Source: an uncultured Christensenella sp.
Lineage (GTDB): Bacteria; Bacillota; Clostridia; Christensenellales; UBA1242
Assembly (NCBI GenBank): GCA_910584295.1
Contig: CAJTYR010000004.1
Location: forward strand, 1-64,000
DNA length: 64,000 bases
Reading direction: 5' to 3'
The translations under genes and the position numbers were made by a program. Below, one piece after another: positions 5,867 to 13,800 of this stretch (its first letter is position 1; each line of letters starts with the position of its first letter). The notes beneath the pieces were generated by a model. That model saw nothing but the letters and a program-made list of their open reading frames with translations, was not told where the DNA came from and ran no database searches.

Positions 5867-6670
5867 TTATTTATTTTTATAAGTTTTGTTAAATTTTTGT
5901 TGACTTTCCCAAATTGACATAATCCATTTATGAGGGAGGAGTTTTCCAAGATAAACTTGTGCTTTTGCTTTGAAGCCGTAAAGCACAACATCTTTTCTTT
6001 TAAGGGCTCCCTTCATTCCGCGACGAACAACTTTTTCTGTGTTATACATTGCAACATATTTTTTGATGACTGCATCTTTTGTTTTGACTTGCGTTGCTCT
6101 GTCAAAGAACGCGGTCTTTGTCCAGAATGGGCAGACGCAGGTTACGCTGATGCCTTTTGACTTAAGTTCTCGATTTAACGCTCTTGAATAAGACAATACA
6201 TACGCTTTTGTTGCGCCATAAACTGCGATGTAAGGCACTGGTTGAAAGGAGGCCACTGAACCAATTTGCACAATCCTTCCGCCTTTTTGTATGTATGGTA
6301 TGCACAAAAGTGACAAGTGGGTGAGTGCTTTGCAGTTGAGGTCAACCATTCCGGTTTGAGTCGCAATATCTGCGTCATCATATCTTCCAAATTTTCCATA
6401 GCCACTTGCATTGACAAGCCATTCAACGATAATTTCTTCTTTTTTTAGTTCTTCTTCAAGAAGCAAAAAACTCTTGTCTTTTGTCAAATCCAAATCAAAA
6501 AACCTGAATGGTGTTTTGAGCGACTCTTTCATTTTTTCAACGCTGTTAGTCTTAAGAGCGACTCCCCAAATCTCATCAAGACCAAGTTTGTCAATTTCAA
6601 AACAAAAGGCTTGACCAATTCCAGATGATGCGCCTGTGACGATGGCGATTTTCTTTGTAGTTTTTTCCAT
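5867..6670 (-). CDS. Short-chain dehydrogenase/reductase (SDR)
   Basis: This 267-residue NAD(P)-dependent oxidoreductase is of classical SDR type. It shows the cofactor loop TGASSGIG near residue 14, NASG in place of the usual NNAG, the catalytic Ser in GSVAS and the YxxxK pair in YGATK. The C-terminal part is basic (MKGALKRKDVVLYG and on) with hydrophobic segments, like the DltE/YqjQ-type subgroup. The substrate is unknown. The ATG at 6670 follows GGAGG; the open frame continues 70 codons upstream without a ribosome site and is rejected. It is a single gene, divergent from the ESCRT-like operon. Confidence 0.85.
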   Translation of the reverse strand: MEKTTKKIAIVTGASSGIGQAFCFEIDKLGLDEIWGVALKTNSVEKMKESLKTPFRFFDLDLTKDKSFLLLEEELKKEEIIVEWLVNASGYGKFGRYDDADIATQTGMVDLNCKALTHLSLLCIPYIQKGGRIVQIGSVASFQPVPYIAVYGATKAYVLSYSRALNRELKSKGISVTCVCPFWTKTAFFDRATQVKTKDAVIKKYVAMYNTEKVVRRGMKGALKRKDVVLYGFKAKAQVYLGKLLPHKWIMSIWESQQKFNKTYKNK

Positions 6671-6766
6671 AATTTTCCTCCATCCTAAATGTTGGACAAA
6701 TGATAGCAATTTTTTGATGAAAATGCAAATAATTTGTTCCAATTTTGTGTTTGTTTTGCTTTCTCT

Positions 6767-6796
6767 TTGACTTTTGAAAAATGTTTGTGATAATAT
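6767..6796 (+). promoter_or_regulatory. Probable promoter of the ESCRT-like operon
   Basis: TTGACT (6767-6772) and TAATAT (6791-6796) are separated by 18 bases; an alternative -10, GATAAT, lies two bases earlier. The leader that follows carries AAGGAG, a 6-bp hairpin (6813-6829) and a possible seven-codon ORF at 6801-6821. Confidence 0.5.
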
Positions 6797-6838
6797 CAAT
6801 ATGAAGGAGAATATCTTCTGAAAGAAGATTTGAAAGTG

Positions 6839-7672
6839 ATGGAACAAAATGTAATTACTTTTTCTGGAGACAACAAACAACTTTTCAATCGTTATAAAAT
6901 TGAAAATCTGAGTTCAAGACTTACGCTTCTTGTCCCAGAAACTCACAATGCCATACTCATCAAAGATGGGCAAATGCTTCAGACGCTGTCTTCAGGAAAA
7001 TATCTTGTAAGCAAGTTTGTGGATGTCAAGAATGAGATTGACAGCAATTTGGAAGTTTTGTTTATGTCCAAGACAGCAAAGCTTAACCTTTTGTGGGGGA
7101 CTGCGCAAAAATTTTTGATGTATGACGCAAATCTTCAAGAAAACTATCGAGTTGGCATGAGCGGTGACTATGATGTTCAGATTGGAGATCCAAGAAAATG
7201 TTATCTTTATTTGATTGGCGCTGACAACGACCTTACAACAGATGACCTCCAAGACAGACTTCAAACAACTGTTGTTTCGGTGGTTGAAAATGTTGTGGTT
7301 GAGTATGTGAGCGCTCAAGAAATTTTGTTTAACCAGGTCACAGTTAAGAAAAGAGAAATCTCTGCAAAGGTTTTGACAAGGTTAAATCAAAAGCTTATGG
7401 GAGAATATGGAATCGCTGTTTATTCTTTCAATATTGCAAATATTATAATTGATGACGATGACTACGCAAAGCTTTCTGGCAATTTTAAATCAAATTCAAA
7501 ACAGACAAAAGATGTTGTATATTGCCCAGATTGCGGAACAGAACTTTCAGCAAGTGCAAAATTCTGCAACAACTGCGGTCGTAAAATTGGTGGGGCAAAG
7601 ATTTGTCCGGAATGTAAGACTGAAAACAACGCCAATGTAAAATTTTGTCAAAATTGTGGAGCAAGAATTTAA
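6839..7672 (+). CDS. SPFH-like membrane-scaffold protein with two zinc ribbons
   Basis: The first gene of the operon encodes 277 residues. The main body resembles the SPFH/virion-core-like family of B. subtilis YdjI: a beta-rich start with LLVPETHNAILIKDGQM, a strand-rich middle and a helical part ending in LMGEYGIAVYSFNIANIII. Two tandem CxxC...CxxC zinc ribbons follow (about 228-277). Such proteins organise membrane patches or recruit partners; in B. subtilis ydjI is encoded with the ESCRT-III relative PspA. The start is unsure: TTG 6830, GTG 6836 and ATG 6839 are in frame. I take the ATG, with AAAGAAG 11 bases upstream. Confidence 0.75.
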   Translation: MEQNVITFSGDNKQLFNRYKIENLSSRLTLLVPETHNAILIKDGQMLQTLSSGKYLVSKFVDVKNEIDSNLEVLFMSKTAKLNLLWGTAQKFLMYDANLQENYRVGMSGDYDVQIGDPRKCYLYLIGADNDLTTDDLQDRLQTTVVSVVENVVVEYVSAQEILFNQVTVKKREISAKVLTRLNQKLMGEYGIAVYSFNIANIIIDDDDYAKLSGNFKSNSKQTKDVVYCPDCGTELSASAKFCNNCGRKIGGAKICPECKTENNANVKFCQNCGARI

Positions 7673-7681
7673 GGAGGAAAT

Positions 7682-8104
7682 ATGATTGCTGTTTATATAA
7701 TTATTTTGGTTGCTGTGCTGGGGCTTGCTGGATTTTTTATTTGGAGAGAATATGGCAAAAGACCAAGCAAAGGTGGCGATGGTGGAAAAGAAGATGTTGG
7801 AAGCCGTGGCGTGATTAAAAATAAAAAATCAATTGAAAACATGGTTGCAAATGTTGAAAGCATCATCATTTATGCAGATGGAAACGATGCTCTTTGCAGA
7901 AGATTGGTTGAAATCAAAGATGACATAAGATTCTTCAATCCAACAACAAACCAAAAAGTTTTGGCAGTTGATGCCAAGCTTTCAAACAAACTTGACGATC
8001 TCAAAATTGTTGTTGCCAAAGACAACACCCAAGAGGTTTGTATGAGGATGCTTGAAGAGGTGGAAGCTTTCATTGTGCAAAGGAAGAAGGAAGAACAAGC
8101 ATGA
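7682..8104 (+). CDS. Membrane-anchored helical protein
   Basis: This 140-residue protein begins with one membrane helix (IAVYIIILVAVLGLAGFFIW, residues 2-21). A basic, Gly-rich linker follows, then a helical domain of about 90 residues (SIENMVANVESIIIYADGND... to EEVEAFIVQRKKEE). The helical part would lie in the cytosol if the N-terminus is outside. AAGGAGG precedes the ATG. It starts 9 bases after the SPFH gene and overlaps the next gene by ATGA. I do not recognise the family. The context suggests a membrane anchor or recruiter for the ESCRT-like subunits. Confidence 0.7.
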   Translation: MIAVYIIILVAVLGLAGFFIWREYGKRPSKGGDGGKEDVGSRGVIKNKKSIENMVANVESIIIYADGNDALCRRLVEIKDDIRFFNPTTNQKVLAVDAKLSNKLDDLKIVVAKDNTQEVCMRMLEEVEAFIVQRKKEEQA

Positions 8105-8463
8105 GTGGAAGGTTGTATCAAGCCTCAAAGTCTGCTCCAGAAGACAGAAAATTACAAGTTTTGAAAGAGTTAAGACTGGGCTATCTCAATTTGAGTGAGG
8201 GGATGTTTGAACAAGCGAGATTAAATTTCCTTTTGGCACTTCAATATGACAGCAAATGTGCTGATGCTTATTGGGGGTTGATGCTTTATAAGCTCAAAAT
8301 AAAAAATGAAGAAGAATTGCTTCAAGATCCACCAAAATATAAAGATGTTATGAAAATGCAAGAATGTCAAAATGCTTTCACTTTTGGAGATGACACTCAA
8401 AAGAAAATTTATGAGGGTTTTTTGGAAAAAATTAACAAAATTGTCATAAGTATAGACTTTTAG
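8101..8463 (+). CDS. TPR-like small protein
   Basis: This 120-residue protein shows a tetratricopeptide-like helical pair: LGYLNLSEGMFEQARLNFLL followed by ALQYDSKCADAYWGLMLYKL. It resembles the start of the TPR part of the large protein at the operon's end (FKDALDEFDKILAMYPLSFEAYFGKVL). A second half of charged helices follows. TPRs bind partner proteins, so it may be an adaptor in the complex. It overlaps the preceding gene by four bases (ATGA), implying coupled translation. Confidence 0.7.
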   Translation: MSGRLYQASKSAPEDRKLQVLKELRLGYLNLSEGMFEQARLNFLLALQYDSKCADAYWGLMLYKLKIKNEEELLQDPPKYKDVMKMQECQNAFTFGDDTQKKIYEGFLEKINKIVISIDF

Positions 8464-8479
8464 AAGGAGCAAAGATTAA

Positions 8480-9094
8480 ATGTGGTTATTCAGAAGAAAC
8501 AAATTTAAAAGACTCAACAGAGAGGATTTGGTCAACTCGATTTGCGAACTTGAAAGACAAGAACGAACTGTTGAAGCAGAGGTTTTGCAAAAAATTAAAG
8601 AAATTGATGCACTTATGGCAAAAGGGAAAAATGAAAAGAGCAAAGATTTGCAACTTTTCTATGCAAAAAAGATTGCACATCTCAATGAAGAAAAACAAAC
8701 TGCCATGGAAAGAGGGATGTATTTGTTGTATAATATCAGACTTATGAATAAGTTGAAAGATGCGTATGACAGCAACACATTCTTCAAAACCCAAACAAAA
8801 GTGCCTCTTTCAGAACTTTTGAAAGATCAACTTGGACTTGCAAAATTTTTGAACAAGGCGCTTGAAACAAGAATTTCAAGCGAGGAAGTACTTACCAGTG
8901 CAGATGAAGTATTTTCAGAGGTTCAGTCTGCGTATGATCTCAATCAACCAATTTATGGTGTAAATAAAAATGAAGAAGACATTTTGACAATTTTTGAAAA
9001 AGAAAATCAGTTGGCTGATGAACAGGAACTTTTCACCGAAAGGTCTAAGGAAAATCCTGAAAAGAAAAAGAAAAAAATGATGATGGAGGAATAA
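8480..9094 (+). CDS. ESCRT-III-like helical protein A
   Basis: This 204-residue, almost wholly helical protein starts with a basic, aromatic N-terminus (MWLFRRNKFKR), like the membrane-touching N-termini of ESCRT-III proteins. A long charged helix and a second long helix (residues about 15-100: LVNSICELERQERTVEAEVL, then QLFYAKKIAHLNEEKQTAME) look like the alpha1-alpha2 hairpin. Further helices and an acidic tail follow (about 160-185), ending in a lysine run. Basic core and acidic tail is the ESCRT-III layout. PspA/Vipp1 are the known bacterial members, but this gene lies beside a Vps4-like ATPase. Assignment is by pattern; sequence identity is low. Confidence 0.55.
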   Translation: MWLFRRNKFKRLNREDLVNSICELERQERTVEAEVLQKIKEIDALMAKGKNEKSKDLQLFYAKKIAHLNEEKQTAMERGMYLLYNIRLMNKLKDAYDSNTFFKTQTKVPLSELLKDQLGLAKFLNKALETRISSEEVLTSADEVFSEVQSAYDLNQPIYGVNKNEEDILTIFEKENQLADEQELFTERSKENPEKKKKKMMMEE

Positions 9095-9095
9095 A

Positions 9096-9692
9096 ATGGG
9101 ATTGTTTAAATCAAAACAACAAAAAGAAATTGAAAAGAAGATGTTGGTGAAAAGAACTATCAACACCATGAACAAGCAAATCAACAAACTTGAAGATCAA
9201 AAGCAAATGTTTATTGATGCGGCAAAGAGAGCAAAAGAAAAATCTCTTGATGCACAATTTAAACTCGCACTCAGTGGTTATAAGATGACTGTTCAACAAC
9301 AAAGAAGAGCGCAAGAGATGCTTCTCAACTTTGAAATCACTGCTCAAATGAAAGATGTCACAATGATGACTTCAGATTTCCTTCGTGGAATGAGCGACAT
9401 CAGCAAAGAGATGACAAAACTTGCTGATGCAAAGGAATTTTCAAAAATTCAAGCTCAATTTGAAACAGCTATGGCTGCAGTTGAGACTCAAACAGATCAA
9501 ATGGACAGCTTTATGGACATGAGTCAAGAGGTGTTCTACAATGCTGGCAAAGATAAGAAAGGCGCTGAAATGACAGATGCGGAGTTTACAAAGTTTATTG
9601 AAGAGCAAGCAAGTCTTGACAGCCTTTCAAGTGAAAGTATTGACAAAGAAATGGAAGAACTTCGAAAGAAGATTGATTCTGCTTCAGAGTAA
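9096..9692 (+). CDS. ESCRT-III-like helical protein B (CHMP/Vps2-like layout)
   Basis: This 198-residue protein resembles the CHMP1/CHMP2 type: a short MGLFKSK start, a basic hairpin (residues about 8-85: TMNKQINKLEDQKQMFIDAA and on), then a segment like the ESCRT-III middle (MSDISKEMTKLADAKEFSKI, FETAMAAVETQTDQMDSFMD), and an acidic part. The last helix, SIDKEMEELRKKI, places I182, M186, L189 and R190 at the hydrophobic and terminal basic positions of an MIM1 motif, the Vps4-binding signal of CHMP tails. The gene starts one base after its neighbour's stop and is followed by the Vps4-like gene. It is probably a filament-forming subunit remodelled by that ATPase. Confidence 0.6.
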   Translation: MGLFKSKQQKEIEKKMLVKRTINTMNKQINKLEDQKQMFIDAAKRAKEKSLDAQFKLALSGYKMTVQQQRRAQEMLLNFEITAQMKDVTMMTSDFLRGMSDISKEMTKLADAKEFSKIQAQFETAMAAVETQTDQMDSFMDMSQEVFYNAGKDKKGAEMTDAEFTKFIEEQASLDSLSSESIDKEMEELRKKIDSASE

Positions 9693-9739
9693 ATTTCAAT
9701 CAAAAGAAAAAACAAATTGATTTTTGTGGGGGAAATTTT

Positions 9740-10885
9740 GTGAAAGATCAACCAAACATGACTGTTTTGTCCGACACTTTTGACCTTTATATGAGGAAAG
9801 GAAAGGAAGCAAAGGCGAAGGGAAACTTGACATTGGCAAAAAGGAATTTTCTTCTTGCTGGAGAAACAATGATGCAAATGGCAAAACAAAGTCAAGGCAA
9901 ATTGAAAGAAGCCAGAATGGAAAGAGCAAGGACTCTTGTGGATCTGTCAGACAATCTTGGAAAGAAACCTTTAAAGGTGGAAAGAAAAGATGAAGGCAAA
10001 AATGATGGCGAAGATGACGATGTGAAAAAATGGCAGGCTGCAAAAGTGCCTGACATTAAGTTTTCTGATGTTGCTGGACTTGATGATGTCAAAAAAGCGA
10101 TCACAATAAGAATGATTAACCCAATCAAATATCCAGATAAATACAAAATGTATGGAAAAAAGAGTGGTGGCGGCGTGCTTTTGTATGGACCTCCAGGAAC
10201 TGGTAAAACTATGATAGCAAAAGCCATTGCAAATGAAGTTGGTGCAAAGTTTTATGCTGTAAAGGGTTCTGACATTGTCAGCAAATGGGTTGGTGACAGT
10301 GAAAAGAACATAAACTCTCTTTTTGAAGAAGCAAACAAACAAGATCGTGCCATCATTTTCATTGATGAAATGGATAACCTTTTGGGAAAGCGTGGTGATG
10401 ACACACACAACAACAAACGAGTAAACGAATTTTTGCAACAGATTGATGGTTTTGCTGGAAGAAATCAAAACCTTCTTCTTTTGGGGGCAACAAACAGACC
10501 TTGGGATATTGACAGTGCAGCAATGCGTTCTGGGAGATTCTCTCAAAAAATATATTTGCCACTTCCTGATGCTCCAGCAAGAAAGTTTATGCTTGAGAAA
10601 AATATGAAAAGCGTTCCTGTTGCAGACGATTTTGACATTGACAAAATTGTTGAGCAGACAGAAAATTACAGCGGTGCTGACATTGAAGAGCTTTGCGATC
10701 GTGCAAAGGACGATCCTCTTCTTGAAGCAATCGCGACTGATTCAATCATCAAAATCACAAATGACGACTTTGACAAAGTGCTTGCAGTCATGCCACCAAG
10801 TGTGACTCCAAAAGAAATCAAACTCTTTGATGACTATAACAATGAAGTCAGTGGTTATATCAAAAAGAACAAAATCGAGGGATAA
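9740..10885 (+). CDS. Vps4-like AAA ATPase with MIT-like N-terminus
   Basis: This 381-residue ATPase is of the meiotic clade (Vps4, katanin, spastin). Residues about 10-75 form a three-helix MIT-like unit (YMRKGKEAKAKGNLTLAKRN and on). The AAA core covers about 103-350: Walker A GPPGTGKT (150-157), pore loop SKWVGDSE (181-188) with W183 as in Vps4, Walker B IIFIDE (205-210), GATNRP (249-254), and Arg fingers R263/R266. The tail SVTPKEIKLFDDY matches the Vps4 C-terminal helix. The Vps4 beta-domain insertion is absent. The GTG start follows GGGGGAAA. It should disassemble or remodel the ESCRT-III-like filaments encoded just upstream. Confidence 0.85.
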   Translation: MKDQPNMTVLSDTFDLYMRKGKEAKAKGNLTLAKRNFLLAGETMMQMAKQSQGKLKEARMERARTLVDLSDNLGKKPLKVERKDEGKNDGEDDDVKKWQAAKVPDIKFSDVAGLDDVKKAITIRMINPIKYPDKYKMYGKKSGGGVLLYGPPGTGKTMIAKAIANEVGAKFYAVKGSDIVSKWVGDSEKNINSLFEEANKQDRAIIFIDEMDNLLGKRGDDTHNNKRVNEFLQQIDGFAGRNQNLLLLGATNRPWDIDSAAMRSGRFSQKIYLPLPDAPARKFMLEKNMKSVPVADDFDIDKIVEQTENYSGADIEELCDRAKDDPLLEAIATDSIIKITNDDFDKVLAVMPPSVTPKEIKLFDDYNNEVSGYIKKNKIEG

Positions 10886-10888
10886 AAA

Positions 10889-13800
10889 TTGAGAGAGCGT
10901 GTCTGTAAAAATTGTGGAGGAAGACAATATGCAGTAGTTGGGCAAAACATGGTGAAATGCCAGTTTTGTGGGACTCTCTATGTCGACGAACAGGCTTCAA
11001 AAGAAGAAGACACCCTCACAGTTTGGGCTTACGAAAAGTTAAGAGAATTCAAGTTTAAAGATGCTTTGGATGAATTTGACAAAATTTTGGCAATGTATCC
11101 TTTGTCATTTGAGGCATATTTTGGAAAAGTGTTGGCAAAACACAAGATTGTTTTGTATTCACGAAGAGGGACTTCAAATAAGAAGCCTCGTTTTTTTGGC
11201 GATAATGTCAATTCAATTACAGAAGATGACGACTTTTTGAGTGCAATAGAAAATGCACCAGAAGAAGTTGCAAAGACTTATAAAGACGCTGCAAGAGTGA
11301 TTGATAAGATTGTTGAAGGATATAAAAGTGTTGCTGGATCAAAACAATATGATGTTGTGCTTTGTGCGATGAACTTTGACAAATCAAATCCAAATGAGAA
11401 AATAACAAACACAATATCAAAACTTCAAGAGAGAAACATTTCCACTTATTTTGTTCAAGGGCTTGAAAAAGAAACTGAAGAAGAAACGTTTAATGCATTG
11501 AAAACTGCCAAAGTTTTTGTTTTATATGCGAACAAAACTTCTGGATATAATGAAAGCGAAGTGAAGAATTTGTTTGATAGGTATCGATATTTCACCTCTC
11601 AAAAAGAAAAAACTTCAACAAGTTTTGTGATTGCTTTTGACAATGGTGTGACATCAGAAAATCTTCCGAAGGAACTGTCTAAAACAAAATCTGTTTTGGA
11701 TTTGACGAATTTGAGTGAGAGCGATGCTCTTGTCAGCAAAATTAAGGCTGAAAAAGAAAAGGCTGTTTCACAGGTTGCAAAAATAGAAAAAGTTAAACTT
11801 GAAAAGATTGAGTCCGTAAAAAAACAACAAGTTGAGGTTGAAACAATTTCTGCCACAGAACTTGGAAATTATAAAGTTGAAAACTTGGAATTGAGTGAAG
11901 CAAACAAAATTAATTGGGTTTTCATCAGTTTGAAAAATGGTGATTTTGCCACTGCAAGGGATATTGCAAAAAAAGAACTTAAGAAAGATCCAAACAATGC
12001 CGAACTTTTGTTTGCCGAACTTCTTTGTGATTATAAAGTTCGTACTGCTGGAGAATTTTTCCTTGACATTGGAAATCTTAAAGAGAAAGAGAGAATTGAC
12101 AACATTTTGAAATTCGCTCCAAAAGAATTTGCAGAGATGATAATCGACAATTGGAGCGATCTTGTTATAAGTCTTGACAGTGAGGAGTATTATAACTCTT
12201 TCTTGCTCTATTTGGCTCAATATGACACGCCTAATCGTGAAAAACTTGTTACGGCAGCAGAGAACAAAGCTCTTGAAACTCTTGATCAATCCTTGATTGA
12301 AAAAGTGTTGAAGTGTTTTCAAAACAGCGATGTTGACAGATTTGTCAATTTCTATTTTATGCTCGCTCAAAAGACTGGTGATGACAATTATTATAAGAAA
12401 GCTTTGGATATTGATGAAGGACATGAGCAAAGTAAAATCGCGATTTTCTTAAAGAATTTCAAAGATGATGACGACATACTTGGATTTAGACGAAAAGATG
12501 CTGTTGAAGACACTCTGAAATATCTTGACGAAAACAAGAGAGTTCAACTTATTTCATCAATCGTAAACATAATTTTGCCGGTGGCTTTCAAAGATTTGAA
12601 AAAAGCACAAGAGCAACTGGATTTTTATCTTGGTTATGTTTCAGACGATGAAAAACTTTCAAAGATTTTGAAAGATGTTGCGATCTTTTTGCAACAGTTA
12701 AGATTTTACACCGTTGCAGAAAAGTATATTACAGTTGCTATTTCCAAAAATAAAAATGATGCTGAACTTTATTGGATTCTTATTCAAATAAAATGTCATT
12801 GCAATTCTGAAGGAAAACTTGTCAAGACAAATGTCAAGATTTCACAAATGCCAGAATGGGAAAGCCTTCTTGCTTGTGCAACTGAAAAGCAAGCCGAAAG
12901 ATATGGTGCAATAATCAGCAAAGCAAACCTCTATTCAGGTCAAAAAACAGGTCTTGCACTTGATTGGCTCGACCAGAAAACTTTGGCTGAAGAGCTTAAT
13001 GATTTCATAATACGAAACAACAAAATTTTGCTGGAGATGGCAAAAGAAGAAGGAAGAGGAATTCTTCGTGGTGCAAACTATTTCAAACTGCAAATTCAAC
13101 CATTTGAAAAGTATGTTGACCAATTGAAAAAAGACATTTCTCTTGAAGAATACCAAGAAATTGCAAATAAAATTGCAACAAGGCTCGATCTTCTTGATTT
13201 GACGCTTGACATGTCAATCAATGTGACGAAGCTTGAAGGAAGAGAAGAAGGGCTTCGTGCAGCAAAGACTGAAAAATTGTCTGTCAAAGGCATAAAAAAG
13301 AAAAAAGATGAAAAAGCTGGAGTTGAGGCAATTTCAAATGAAGAAATTGATAAGCATAAAAAGTTTACAAGAAGGTATTTGTTTGGATTTTTGGAGCTTT
13401 TCCCAGTTTTGTTTGCGACATTGCTTTTGATTATAATCATTGCCATTCCAAAAGAAGTTTATATGTATTTCAATCAAAACTTTGTTTTGGCATTGGTTGG
13501 ATTGGGTGCGGTGATCTCAATTGTGCATCTGACATATTATTTGGTGAAAAAACAGAAGATGCACAAAAATTGGAAAACTGCAAATATTGCACTTATTTCC
13601 ATTGGATTTGTCAACATTGCTTTGATGTGTGTAGGATTTTATCTTATGCCAACAGTTGTGACAATCGACAATGCAAAAGAATTCAACAAACTTGTTCACA
13701 ATGCACCTTATGCAACGCTTCGTCTTGAAAATGACATCAATATGGAAGGGATAAAGTGGAAAGCAACCGCATTCATGGGTACATTGGACGGAAATGGAAA

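Noticed and set aside
8480..9692. Calling the two helical proteins plain PspA/Vipp1
   Set aside because: Both are a little short. Protein B has a CHMP-like middle and an MIM1-like tail, and a Vps4-like ATPase follows; PspA systems usually lack such a partner.
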